64,000 nucleotides of DNA from Betaproteobacteria bacterium (GTDB lineage: Bacteria > Pseudomonadota > Gammaproteobacteria > Burkholderiales > Usitatibacteraceae): positions 193,573 through 257,572 of the forward strand of contig JADKJR010000007.1 of NCBI GenBank assembly GCA_016720925.1, written 5' to 3'. The notes beneath the pieces were generated by a model. That model was not told the DNA's origin and searched no databases. It saw nothing but the letters and a program-made list of their open reading frames with translations. Within the stretch, counting starts at the first letter, position 1. Each line of letters opens with the position of its first letter. The position numbers and the translations under genes are program-made. Positions 1-6,870 of this stretch are shown one piece after another.

Positions 1-2
1 TG

Positions 3-791
3 ATGGAGTATGTCTGGGATCATTCGCAGGTGCGCGATATCAATCGACCGTTACCGTACTTCATCGCTTTGCCCACGACTTCCGGTACCGGCAGTGAAGT
101 TGGCCGTAGCAGTGTCATCAGCGAAGAAGACACTCATGTCAAACGCGTCATTTTCTCACCGCAGATTCTGGCGAAAGCTGTGTTCGCCGACCCGGAACTT
201 ACGCTCGGCCTGCCCGCGCATGTCACGGCGGCGACGGGCATGGATGCGCTCACCCATAACGTAGAGAGTTACCTTTCCCCTGCGTACCATCCGCTGTGCG
301 ACGGCATTGCACTCGAAGGTACGCGCATTGCAGCGCGTGCGCTGGTGACCGCCGTTCGCGAACCCGGCAATGTTGATGCGCGTGCCGACATGATGATGAG
401 TTCCATGATGGGGGCCATCGCATTCCAGAAAGATCTGGGTGCCGTGCATTCCTGCGCGCACGCACTGGGGACCGTGTGCGATTTACATCACGGCCTTGCC
501 AACGCGCTCATGATCGATACGGTAATGGCGTGGAATTTTGAGGCGGTGCCGGCAAAGTTTGACGAACTTGCACATGCTGCAGGCGTCGAAGGGGGTGGCG
601 CTGCATTTGTGCCGTGGCTCAAAAGCCTCAAGCAACAAGTCGGCATCGCGTCGAACTTGTCCGCGGCGGGTGTCACAGCCGAACACATGCCGCGTTTGGT
701 GAAAATTGCTACGAGCGATATTTGCCATCAAACCAATCCGCGGCCGTGTACGTCCGCCGATTTTGAACGACTCTTCACGCAAGCTCTCTGA
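3..791 (+). CDS. iron-containing alcohol dehydrogenase, 5' partial
   Basis: This is the C-terminal 262 residues of a group III (Fe-dependent) alcohol dehydrogenase; the N-terminus lies outside the window. Visible family signatures are PTTSGTGSEV (NAD-binding region), GMDALTHNVESY and the metal-binding stretch HSCAHALGTVCDLHHG, whose histidines are expected iron ligands together with an upstream Asp. Such enzymes interconvert an alcohol and an aldehyde using NAD(P). An aldehyde dehydrogenase starts 14 bp downstream on the same strand, so the pair probably oxidises an alcohol to an acid; the substrate cannot be read from sequence. The family is clear, the specific role unknown. Confidence 0.9.
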   Translation: MEYVWDHSQVRDINRPLPYFIALPTTSGTGSEVGRSSVISEEDTHVKRVIFSPQILAKAVFADPELTLGLPAHVTAATGMDALTHNVESYLSPAYHPLCDGIALEGTRIAARALVTAVREPGNVDARADMMMSSMMGAIAFQKDLGAVHSCAHALGTVCDLHHGLANALMIDTVMAWNFEAVPAKFDELAHAAGVEGGGAAFVPWLKSLKQQVGIASNLSAAGVTAEHMPRLVKIATSDICHQTNPRPCTSADFERLFTQAL

Positions 792-805
792 GCAAGACTG
801 GACTT

Positions 806-2179
806 ATGAACAAACTGAGCATTTTCAATCCCGCGACGGGTGCGCTAATTGTTGACGTCGACGCCGATGACGCCGCCAGCGTGGCGGAAAAAGCGGCGCA
901 AGCGCGCGCCGCGCAACCGCGCTGGGCGTCTACGCCGCTCGCGGAACGCAAGGCCTGCATCGTGCACTTCCGCGCGTTGCTTTTGGAGCGCATTGATTCA
1001 CTCGCACACACCCTGAGTTCGGAAGTCGGCAAGCCGATCAAGCAATCCCGCAACGAGATTAACGGCCTCTTGGGCCGTATCGACTTCTTTCTCTCAGAAA
1101 TGGAATCTGCGATCAGCCCTGAAACGGTGATGAGCGATAGCGGCATGACGGAGCGTATCACCCATGAACCGCTTGGCGTGATCGGCAATATTTCCGCCTG
1201 GAATTACCCCTATTTTGTCGGCGGGAACGTATTCATTCCGGCCTTGCTCACCGGGAACGCTGTTTTGTACAAGCCCTCTGAATTCGCCACGCTTACGGGC
1301 TGGCATATTGCGCGGCTTTTGCATGAGGCCGGGATTCCCAAAGACGTCTTCATTCCCCTGATCGGCTCAGGCGAGGTTGGCGCCGCATTGCTCGACCAGA
1401 AGCTGGATGGTGTTTACTTCACCGGCTCCTACGCAACCGGCATGAAGATCGCAACGATTGTTGGCCCGCGCATGATTCGTTTGCAATTGGAACTGGGCGG
1501 CAAGGATCCGACATACGTCCGTGCTGACGCCGATGTAAAGAACGCCGCCGAATCGCTGGCCGACGGCGCGATGTACAACACCGGGCAAAGCTGTTGTTCG
1601 GTTGAACGCATCTATGTGCACCAGAGCATCTATGACGCGTTCGTCGATGCGTTCGTTTCGACCGTGCGGGGATTCAAGTCCGGCGACCCGATGGATGACG
1701 CAACCTACATTGGCGCCATCACCCGCGCTCCCCAGCTCGATGTCCTTGAACACCAGGTTGCGGACGCCGTGAGCAAGGGCGCTCGCTTGCTGCTGGGGGG
1801 GCACCGTATTCACCAGCCCGGCAACTGGTTTGAACCAACCGTGTTGGCGGATGTAAATCACGACATGGAACTGATGCGCGAAGAGAGTTTCGGTCCCGTC
1901 ATCGGCATTCAAAGTGTCGCCGATGACGACGAAGCCGTTAGTCTCATGAACGATACCCGCTACGGCCTCACGGCAGGCGTGTACACCCGAGATGTCAAAA
2001 CCGCCGAAGCCTTGCTTGCACGCGTGAATGCCGGTTCGGTCTACTGGAACTGCTGCGACCGCGTCAGTCCGCGCCTGCCATGGTCGGGGCGCGGCGACTC
2101 GGGAATCGGACTTACGCTATCCACCTACGGCATTCAGGCGTTTACGCGGCCAAAGGCCTGGCATCTACGTCAGCCATGA
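806..2179 (+). CDS. NAD-dependent aldehyde dehydrogenase
   Basis: A 457-residue aldehyde dehydrogenase superfamily protein, close to the usual length. The motif NISAWNYP around residues 128-135 carries the Asn that stabilises the thiohemiacetal, Glu229 in LELGGKDP is the general base, and Cys263 in TGQSCCSVE is the expected nucleophile. It oxidises an aldehyde to a carboxylate with NAD(P)+. It follows the Fe-alcohol dehydrogenase by 14 bp and its stop overlaps the start of the HAD phosphatase (ATGA), so the three probably form one transcript. Substrate is unknown; the context suggests the aldehyde made by the upstream alcohol dehydrogenase. Confidence 0.93.
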   Translation: MNKLSIFNPATGALIVDVDADDAASVAEKAAQARAAQPRWASTPLAERKACIVHFRALLLERIDSLAHTLSSEVGKPIKQSRNEINGLLGRIDFFLSEMESAISPETVMSDSGMTERITHEPLGVIGNISAWNYPYFVGGNVFIPALLTGNAVLYKPSEFATLTGWHIARLLHEAGIPKDVFIPLIGSGEVGAALLDQKLDGVYFTGSYATGMKIATIVGPRMIRLQLELGGKDPTYVRADADVKNAAESLADGAMYNTGQSCCSVERIYVHQSIYDAFVDAFVSTVRGFKSGDPMDDATYIGAITRAPQLDVLEHQVADAVSKGARLLLGGHRIHQPGNWFEPTVLADVNHDMELMREESFGPVIGIQSVADDDEAVSLMNDTRYGLTAGVYTRDVKTAEALLARVNAGSVYWNCCDRVSPRLPWSGRGDSGIGLTLSTYGIQAFTRPKAWHLRQP

Positions 2180-2865
2180 CCGCAGTCGGAAACAGGCGGC
2201 TCGCACTTTTCGATCTCGACAACACCCTGCTGACGGGCGACACCGACGCGCTGTGGTGTAACTATCTGATCGAGCAGGGCCGGCTCGATGCGGCAACGTT
2301 TTCGGCCGCCAACGCCGATATGGAACATCGTTATCGTGCAGGTCAGGCCAGCGCGCAGGATTTCTGCGCGTTTTACGTCTCGCTGCTGAAAGGCATCGCG
2401 CGCCACGAAGGTGAAATACTCCGTCGCCGGTTTTTCGATGCATCCATCCGGCCGCGCATCCCGGATGATGCACGCGCCATCGTTGAAAACCATCGGGCAC
2501 TGGGTGACGTGCTGATTCTTACCACCGCCACCAATCGTTTTACGACTGAACTCACGGCGCGCGACCTCGGCATTGAGAATCTGATCGCAATCGAAGTGGA
2601 GACGGTTGATGACATCTTCACAGGAAACTCCGTCGGCGTACTCAATATGCGCGAGGGAAAAGTGACCCGGCTGGCGCAATGGCTTGACGCAAGGGGCTGG
2701 TCGCAATCGCTCATCAAGGCAGCGACCTTCTACAGCGATTCGATTAACGACTTGCCGCTGCTGTCGGCAGTGGCAAACCCGGTTGCTGTGGACCCGGATC
2801 TGAAGCTAGCGCAAGAAGTAAAGGCGCGGGGTTGGCCGACGTTGCAGCTTCGCAGGGAAAAGTGA
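2176..2865 (+). CDS. HAD-IB family phosphatase (SerB-like)
   Basis: A 229-residue HAD hydrolase. Motif I is FDLDNTLLTGDTD (nucleophile Asp followed by acid/base Asp), motif II is ILTTATNRF, and motif IV is YSDSINDLPLL with the Mg-binding Asp pair. The helical cap after motif I is typical of subclass IB (phosphoserine or histidinol-phosphate type phosphatases). I chose the ATG at 2176, which overlaps the aldehyde dehydrogenase stop and places motif I within the first 20 residues; the reading frame is open further upstream but that part overlaps the previous gene. Substrate unknown. The TGA stop lies at the edge of a dispersed palindrome. Confidence 0.88.
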   Translation: MTAVGNRRLALFDLDNTLLTGDTDALWCNYLIEQGRLDAATFSAANADMEHRYRAGQASAQDFCAFYVSLLKGIARHEGEILRRRFFDASIRPRIPDDARAIVENHRALGDVLILTTATNRFTTELTARDLGIENLIAIEVETVDDIFTGNSVGVLNMREGKVTRLAQWLDARGWSQSLIKAATFYSDSINDLPLLSAVANPVAVDPDLKLAQEVKARGWPTLQLRREK

Positions 2866-2930
2866 AAGTCTAGCACTGGCGCGGCGTTCCAGGCGTTTTG
2901 CCGCCAAACGGCAAGCTGGATGCGGACTTT
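2865..2930. repeat. dispersed palindrome family, copy A (right arm decayed)
   Basis: The left arm TCTAGCACTGGCGCGG (2869-2884) matches the family consensus, followed by GTTCC in place of CTTTCC. The right arm is no longer a clear reverse complement, so this copy is degraded. It begins at the stop codon of the HAD phosphatase, between convergent genes. See copies B to H and the findings. Confidence 0.55.
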
Positions 2931-2975
2931 GCCATTTCGCACATCATTACACAGTGGGGCAGACTGCAAGAACGA

Positions 2976-3000
2976 CAAAGCCCGCACGACGCGGGCTTTG
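2976..3000. terminator. bidirectional hairpin between HAD phosphatase and aspC
   Basis: Stem CAAAGCCCGC / GCGGGCTTTG with a 5-base loop (ACGAC). It lies between two convergent genes, 23 bp past the aspC stop on the minus strand, where it is followed by a T-rich but interrupted tract. It fits an intrinsic terminator for aspC and possibly for the operon coming from the left. Confidence 0.7.
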
Positions 3001-3022
3001 CGCTTGCTGGTCTCGCGGCGGA

Positions 3023-4246
3023 TCAGGCCGCGATAGCTTGTTTCAGCTTCAGTTCCGAGCACGCCTTCTGGATACGCCGGCATGCTTCTTCGAGCAACTC
3101 CGTCGATGCCGCATACGACACCCGAAAATGCGGTGAAAGCCCGAACGCGGCACCATGAACGACCGCGATGCCCTGTGAATCCAGCAGGTAGTTGATCACG
3201 TCTTCATCGTTCTTGATGACTGAGCCTGATGGTGTCGTTGCACCGATCAGCCCGGCACAACTCGGGTACACATAGAACGCGCCTTCGGGAGTGTGGCAAT
3301 TGAGACCGGGCGCCTGGTTGAGCATGCGCACAACGAGGTCACGGCGCTGCTTGAAAACGGCGTTATTTTTCGGGATGAAATCCTGGGTACCATTCAGCGC
3401 CTCCACGGCGGCCGCCTGGCCAATGGAGGAGGGATTGGATGTCGACTGCGATTGCACGTCGCCCATCGCCTTGATCAGATGCTCGGGACCACCCGCGTAG
3501 CCAATGCGCCATCCGGTCATGGAATAAGCTTTTGACACGCCATTCATGGTCAGCGTGCGGTCGTAAAGCGACGGCTCAACCTGCAATGGGGTAAAAAACT
3601 TGAAATCGTCGTACACCAGATGCTCGTACATGTCATCGGTGAGCAGCCAGACGTGCGGATGGCGCACCAGTACATCGGTGATGGCTTTCAGTTCCGCGTA
3701 GGTGTAGGCGGCGCCGGAAGGATTGGACGGCGAATTCAGCAGCAGCCATTTGGTTTTTGGCGTGATGGCCTTTTCCAGATCGGCGGGATTCAGCTTGAAG
3801 CCGGTTTCCTGCGTACAAGGCACGATCACCGGCTCACCCTCGGCCAGCAGCACCATTTCCGGATACGACACCCAGTAAGGCGCCGGAATGATCACCTCAT
3901 CGCCGATGCAAAGCGTAGCCATGAAAGCGTTGTACAGGACCTGCTTGCCACCCGTACCGACCGTGATTTGCTTGGTCGTATAGGTGAGTCCATTCTCGCG
4001 TTTGAACTTGGCAACAATGGCTTCCTTCAACTTGGGCGTGCCGTCGACGGCAGTGTATTTGGTGTCGCCGGCCCGGATCGCATTGATGGCGGCTTCCTTG
4101 ATGTTGTCCGGCGTATCGAAATCCGGTTCACCAAAGGAAAGGGCGATGACGCTCCTGCCTTTCGCCTTCATTGCGGCGGCTTTGGCGGAAATGGCGATGG
4201 TCGCGGAGGGTTTGACGCGTGAGAGGCGGTCGGCGAGGAAAGGCAT
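3023..4246 (-). CDS. aspC: pyridoxal-phosphate aspartate aminotransferase (class I)
   Basis: A 407-residue class I/II aminotransferase. Lys239 in the motif GVSKAYSMTGWRIGY is the PLP Schiff-base lysine; NSPSNPSG (residues 171-178) and the TDDMYEHLVYDD segment bind the cofactor. The N-terminal motif LSFGEPDFDTP is typical of the AAT-Ib group (aspartate/prephenate aminotransferases, cytoplasmic), which makes aspartate from oxaloacetate and glutamate. It is a single gene, divergent from surE, with its own promoter signals upstream and a terminator downstream. Substrate specificity (aspartate against aromatic or prephenate) cannot be settled by eye. Confidence 0.9.
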   Translation of the reverse strand: MPFLADRLSRVKPSATIAISAKAAAMKAKGRSVIALSFGEPDFDTPDNIKEAAINAIRAGDTKYTAVDGTPKLKEAIVAKFKRENGLTYTTKQITVGTGGKQVLYNAFMATLCIGDEVIIPAPYWVSYPEMVLLAEGEPVIVPCTQETGFKLNPADLEKAITPKTKWLLLNSPSNPSGAAYTYAELKAITDVLVRHPHVWLLTDDMYEHLVYDDFKFFTPLQVEPSLYDRTLTMNGVSKAYSMTGWRIGYAGGPEHLIKAMGDVQSQSTSNPSSIGQAAAVEALNGTQDFIPKNNAVFKQRRDLVVRMLNQAPGLNCHTPEGAFYVYPSCAGLIGATTPSGSVIKNDEDVINYLLDSQGIAVVHGAAFGLSPHFRVSYAASTELLEEACRRIQKACSELKLKQAIAA

Positions 4247-4266
4247 GTCAGTGTCCCAAAGTTCAA

Positions 4267-4296
4267 CCGCAATTATTGCGGTGCACCATGATTATA
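4267..4296 (-). promoter_or_regulatory. aspC promoter -10 with palindromic operator candidate
   Basis: On the minus strand a perfect TATAAT lies at 4296-4291, about 45 bp before the aspC start; I see no good -35. Between it and the gene sits the palindrome CCGCAA-TTA-TTGCGG (4267-4281), well placed for a repressor site or a 5' UTR hairpin. On the other strand, surE may use CATAAT at 4347-4352, preceded by another inverted repeat AGGGG...CCCCT (4324-4340). Confidence 0.45.
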
Positions 4297-4378
4297 CGAC
4301 GACTCGAAACGCCGTGAATGGCAAGGGGAACGATACCCCTGTGTGGCATAATTCCCCCTTGTAAATCTCAGAAATAAC

Positions 4379-5122
4379 ATGCGCATTCTTCTCTCTAACG
4401 ACGACGGCTATTTTGCCCCCGGGCTGGTCGCGCTGCATCAGGCTCTTTCCCCATTTGCCGATATCACCGTGGTTGCACCGGAACGCGACAAAAGCGGGGC
4501 CTCCAATTCACTGACGCTTGATCGGCCACTCAGTATCCGCAAGGCGCCCAACGGCTTCTTTTTCGTCAACGGCACGCCCACCGACTGTGTGCACATGGCG
4601 GTTACCGGCATGCTTGATTTCACGCCGGACATGGTGGTATCCGGTATCAATTCCGGCTCAAACATGGGCGATGACACGATTTATTCCGGGACCGTGGCGG
4701 CGGCGACCGAGGGTTTCCTGCTGGGTGTGCCGTCAATTGCCATCTCGCTTGCGGGTCATGAAGCGAAGCACTATGAAACGGCGGCGCGCATTGCGGCGGA
4801 ATTGGTGCAGCGTCACAACCGCGTGGCGCTGAAGCCACCGGTACTGCTGAACGTGAATGTTCCGGATGTGCCTTACGAACAACTGGCCGGTTACGAGATT
4901 ACACGCCTTGGCAAACGTCACAAGGCCGAGCCAGTCGTAAAAACCACCAACCCGCGTGGCGATATCGTTTACTGGATCGGCGCTGCCGGCGCGGTCGCCG
5001 ATGCCGGGCCGGGAACCGATTTCCACGCGACCGCGAGCAAGCGCGTCTCCGTCACGCCCTTGCAGATGGACCTCACCAACTACCAGCAAATGAAATATGC
5101 CGCGGAGTGGGTTATCGCATGA
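4379..5122 (+). CDS. surE: 5'/3'-nucleotidase SurE
   Basis: A 247-residue SurE protein of normal length. The N-terminus MRILLSNDDGYFAPG holds the metal-binding Asp8 and Asp9; the loop VSGINSGSNMGDD supplies the conserved Asn and Ser around the metal. SurE is a cytoplasmic acid nucleotidase/exopolyphosphatase that removes phosphate from nucleoside monophosphates, usually linked to stationary phase. Its stop overlaps the pcm start (ATGA at 5119-5122), giving the classic surE-pcm-nlpD order. Confidence 0.95.
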   Translation: MRILLSNDDGYFAPGLVALHQALSPFADITVVAPERDKSGASNSLTLDRPLSIRKAPNGFFFVNGTPTDCVHMAVTGMLDFTPDMVVSGINSGSNMGDDTIYSGTVAAATEGFLLGVPSIAISLAGHEAKHYETAARIAAELVQRHNRVALKPPVLLNVNVPDVPYEQLAGYEITRLGKRHKAEPVVKTTNPRGDIVYWIGAAGAVADAGPGTDFHATASKRVSVTPLQMDLTNYQQMKYAAEWVIA

Positions 5123-5805
5123 GCGGTCCGGTATCTAGCACGACCGGCAGGTTTCAGGGCTCAGGCATGACGTCCGATCGCACGCGTGTACGCATGATTG
5201 AGGCGTTGCGCAAAGGCGGCGTCAAAAATGAACGGGTGCTGAATGTGATGGCGGAAGTGCCGCGTCACGTATTCATCGAAGAAGCCTTGCAGGAGCGCGC
5301 CTACGAAGTCGACAAGGCCTTGCCGATCGGACACGGACAAACAATCTCGACGCCAGAGATTGTCGCGATCATGACCGAGCTATTGTGCGAGAACGGCACC
5401 CCGAAAAAAGTGCTGGAAATCGGCACCGGCTGCGGCTACCAGACCGCCGTTCTCGGCAAGCTCGCCAAAGAGGTGTACACCGTTGAACGCATTGCGCCGT
5501 TGATGGACAAAGCCAGACGGACCTTGCGCGACTTGCGTTACTTCAATGTCATCTTCAAGCATGCGGACGGCCATTTTGGCTACCCCGATGGCGGCCCGTA
5601 CGATGGCATCCTGATGACGGCAGCTGCCGGCTACGTGCCCGATGAATTGAAGCAACAAATGGCGGTGGGTGCGCGCATGGTATTGCCGGTGGGACGCGAC
5701 GGCGAATTGCAGAAGCTCTATGTCATCGACCGGACGGCAGAAGGTTTCACCGAAAAAATTGTGCACGATGTCAGGTTCGTTCCGCTGGTTCCGGGCATCG
5801 TATGA
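5119..5805 (+). CDS. pcm: protein-L-isoaspartate O-methyltransferase
   Basis: A 228-residue PCMT. The SAM-binding motif VLEIGTGCGYQTAVL is intact, as are the N-terminal HVFIEEALQERAYEVD block and the ALPIGHGQTISTP substrate loop. The enzyme methylates isoaspartyl residues in damaged proteins so that they can be repaired. I took the ATG at 5119 that overlaps the surE stop; an in-frame GTG at 5107 exists but is less likely. The first 20 residues are an extra tail, and translation may begin at Met17 (MTSDRTRVRMIEAL). Its stop overlaps a possible upstream start for nlpD. Confidence 0.94.
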   Translation: MSGPVSSTTGRFQGSGMTSDRTRVRMIEALRKGGVKNERVLNVMAEVPRHVFIEEALQERAYEVDKALPIGHGQTISTPEIVAIMTELLCENGTPKKVLEIGTGCGYQTAVLGKLAKEVYTVERIAPLMDKARRTLRDLRYFNVIFKHADGHFGYPDGGPYDGILMTAAAGYVPDELKQQMAVGARMVLPVGRDGELQKLYVIDRTAEGFTEKIVHDVRFVPLVPGIV

Positions 5806-5816
5806 AAGAGGGTTCC

Positions 5817-6863
5817 ATGGTTATCGTTGAAAAAATTGTTCGCCATGCAGGCATGTCGATCCTCATTGCGATGCTCGCCGCCTGCGCGGCGAACCGTCCC
5901 GCACCGGTCAGCGACGCGCGCCCTTCACCCGCGCCGGGATCAACGCTTTCCGCCGGCGCACCGACCGGGGCGAGCACGCTTGTCGCGGTGAAGCCGAGCG
6001 ATGGCGAAAGAGTCCACGTCATCCAGAAGGGCGAAACGATGATCAGCATCGCGTTGCAGAACGGACTGGATTATCGCGAACTGGCGGCGTGGAACAACAT
6101 TGAAAACCCCAACGTGATCAAGCTGGGCGAATCGTTGCGTCTCACCGCGCCAGGCGCGCCGGTGATCGTTGCGGGTTCCGCGCCTCAGCCAAAACCTGGC
6201 GAGCCGGTGGCGACCCCACTGATTCTCACGCCGATGCCGATGGCAGCGACGTCATTGAACACCGACAAGCTAAAGTCTGAGCCCAAGGCGACCAAGTTGC
6301 CTTACAGCGACGCGGCCTACGCAGGCCTTACGGCAGAAGCAGCCGTTACCGTGGCAGGCGTGCCGAACGGATCGGCGAGTGTTGCAACGAGTGCTGCAGC
6401 GAGTACTGCGGCGAGTACTGCAGCAATTGCTCCTGTGCCCGTCGCAAGCACCCCAGGCACCACCGCCCCGGTGACTGTCGCCGCCAATGATGACGTGGAC
6501 TGGGCGTGGCCGATCCAGCCGCAGCCCAAAGGAAAAATCATCGCCAATTTCACCGACGCCAACAAAGGCATAGATATCAGCGGCGCGAAGGGTTCGCCCA
6601 TCGTCGCATCGGCCGCGGGAAAGGTCGTCTACAGCGGCGCCGGGCTGCGCGGCTACGGGCGCCTCGTCATCATCAAGCACAACAATACGTGGCTATCGGC
6701 TTACGCGCACAACGAAAAAATCCTGGTGGCGGAAAGCCAGAGCGTCAAGAAAGGCGAAAAGATCGCCGAGATGGGCAATTCCGATGCCGATCAGGTGAAG
6801 CTGCACTTCGAGATTCGCAAGCAGGGGAAACCGGTGGATCCGGCGAAGTTGTTGCCGAACTGA
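5817..6863 (+). CDS. nlpD: lipoprotein NlpD, LysM plus degenerate LytM domain
   Basis: A lipoprotein with lipobox LAAC after a short signal (MSILIAMLAAC), then a LysM peptidoglycan-binding domain (about residues 65-110, HVIQKGETMISIAL), a long Ala/Thr/Pro linker with SAAASTAASTAA repeats, and a C-terminal M23/LytM domain (about 247-348). The zinc-binding His of active LytM peptidases is missing: NKGIDISG replaces HxGxD and KLHFEIR replaces HxH. The domain is therefore probably non-catalytic, as in NlpD/EnvC activators of cell-wall amidases. I prefer ATG 5817, with AGAGGG just upstream, over ATG 5802, which overlaps pcm. The rpoS gene that normally follows is absent here. Confidence 0.9.
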   Translation: MVIVEKIVRHAGMSILIAMLAACAANRPAPVSDARPSPAPGSTLSAGAPTGASTLVAVKPSDGERVHVIQKGETMISIALQNGLDYRELAAWNNIENPNVIKLGESLRLTAPGAPVIVAGSAPQPKPGEPVATPLILTPMPMAATSLNTDKLKSEPKATKLPYSDAAYAGLTAEAAVTVAGVPNGSASVATSAAASTAASTAAIAPVPVASTPGTTAPVTVAANDDVDWAWPIQPQPKGKIIANFTDANKGIDISGAKGSPIVASAAGKVVYSGAGLRGYGRLVIIKHNNTWLSAYAHNEKILVAESQSVKKGEKIAEMGNSDADQVKLHFEIRKQGKPVDPAKLLPN

Positions 6864-6870
6864 TATTGCG

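Noticed and set aside
6370..6430. Short tandem repeat in nlpD (AGTACTGC units)
   Set aside because: It encodes an Ala/Ser/Thr linker common in NlpD; the units are few and imperfect, so phase variation is unlikely.
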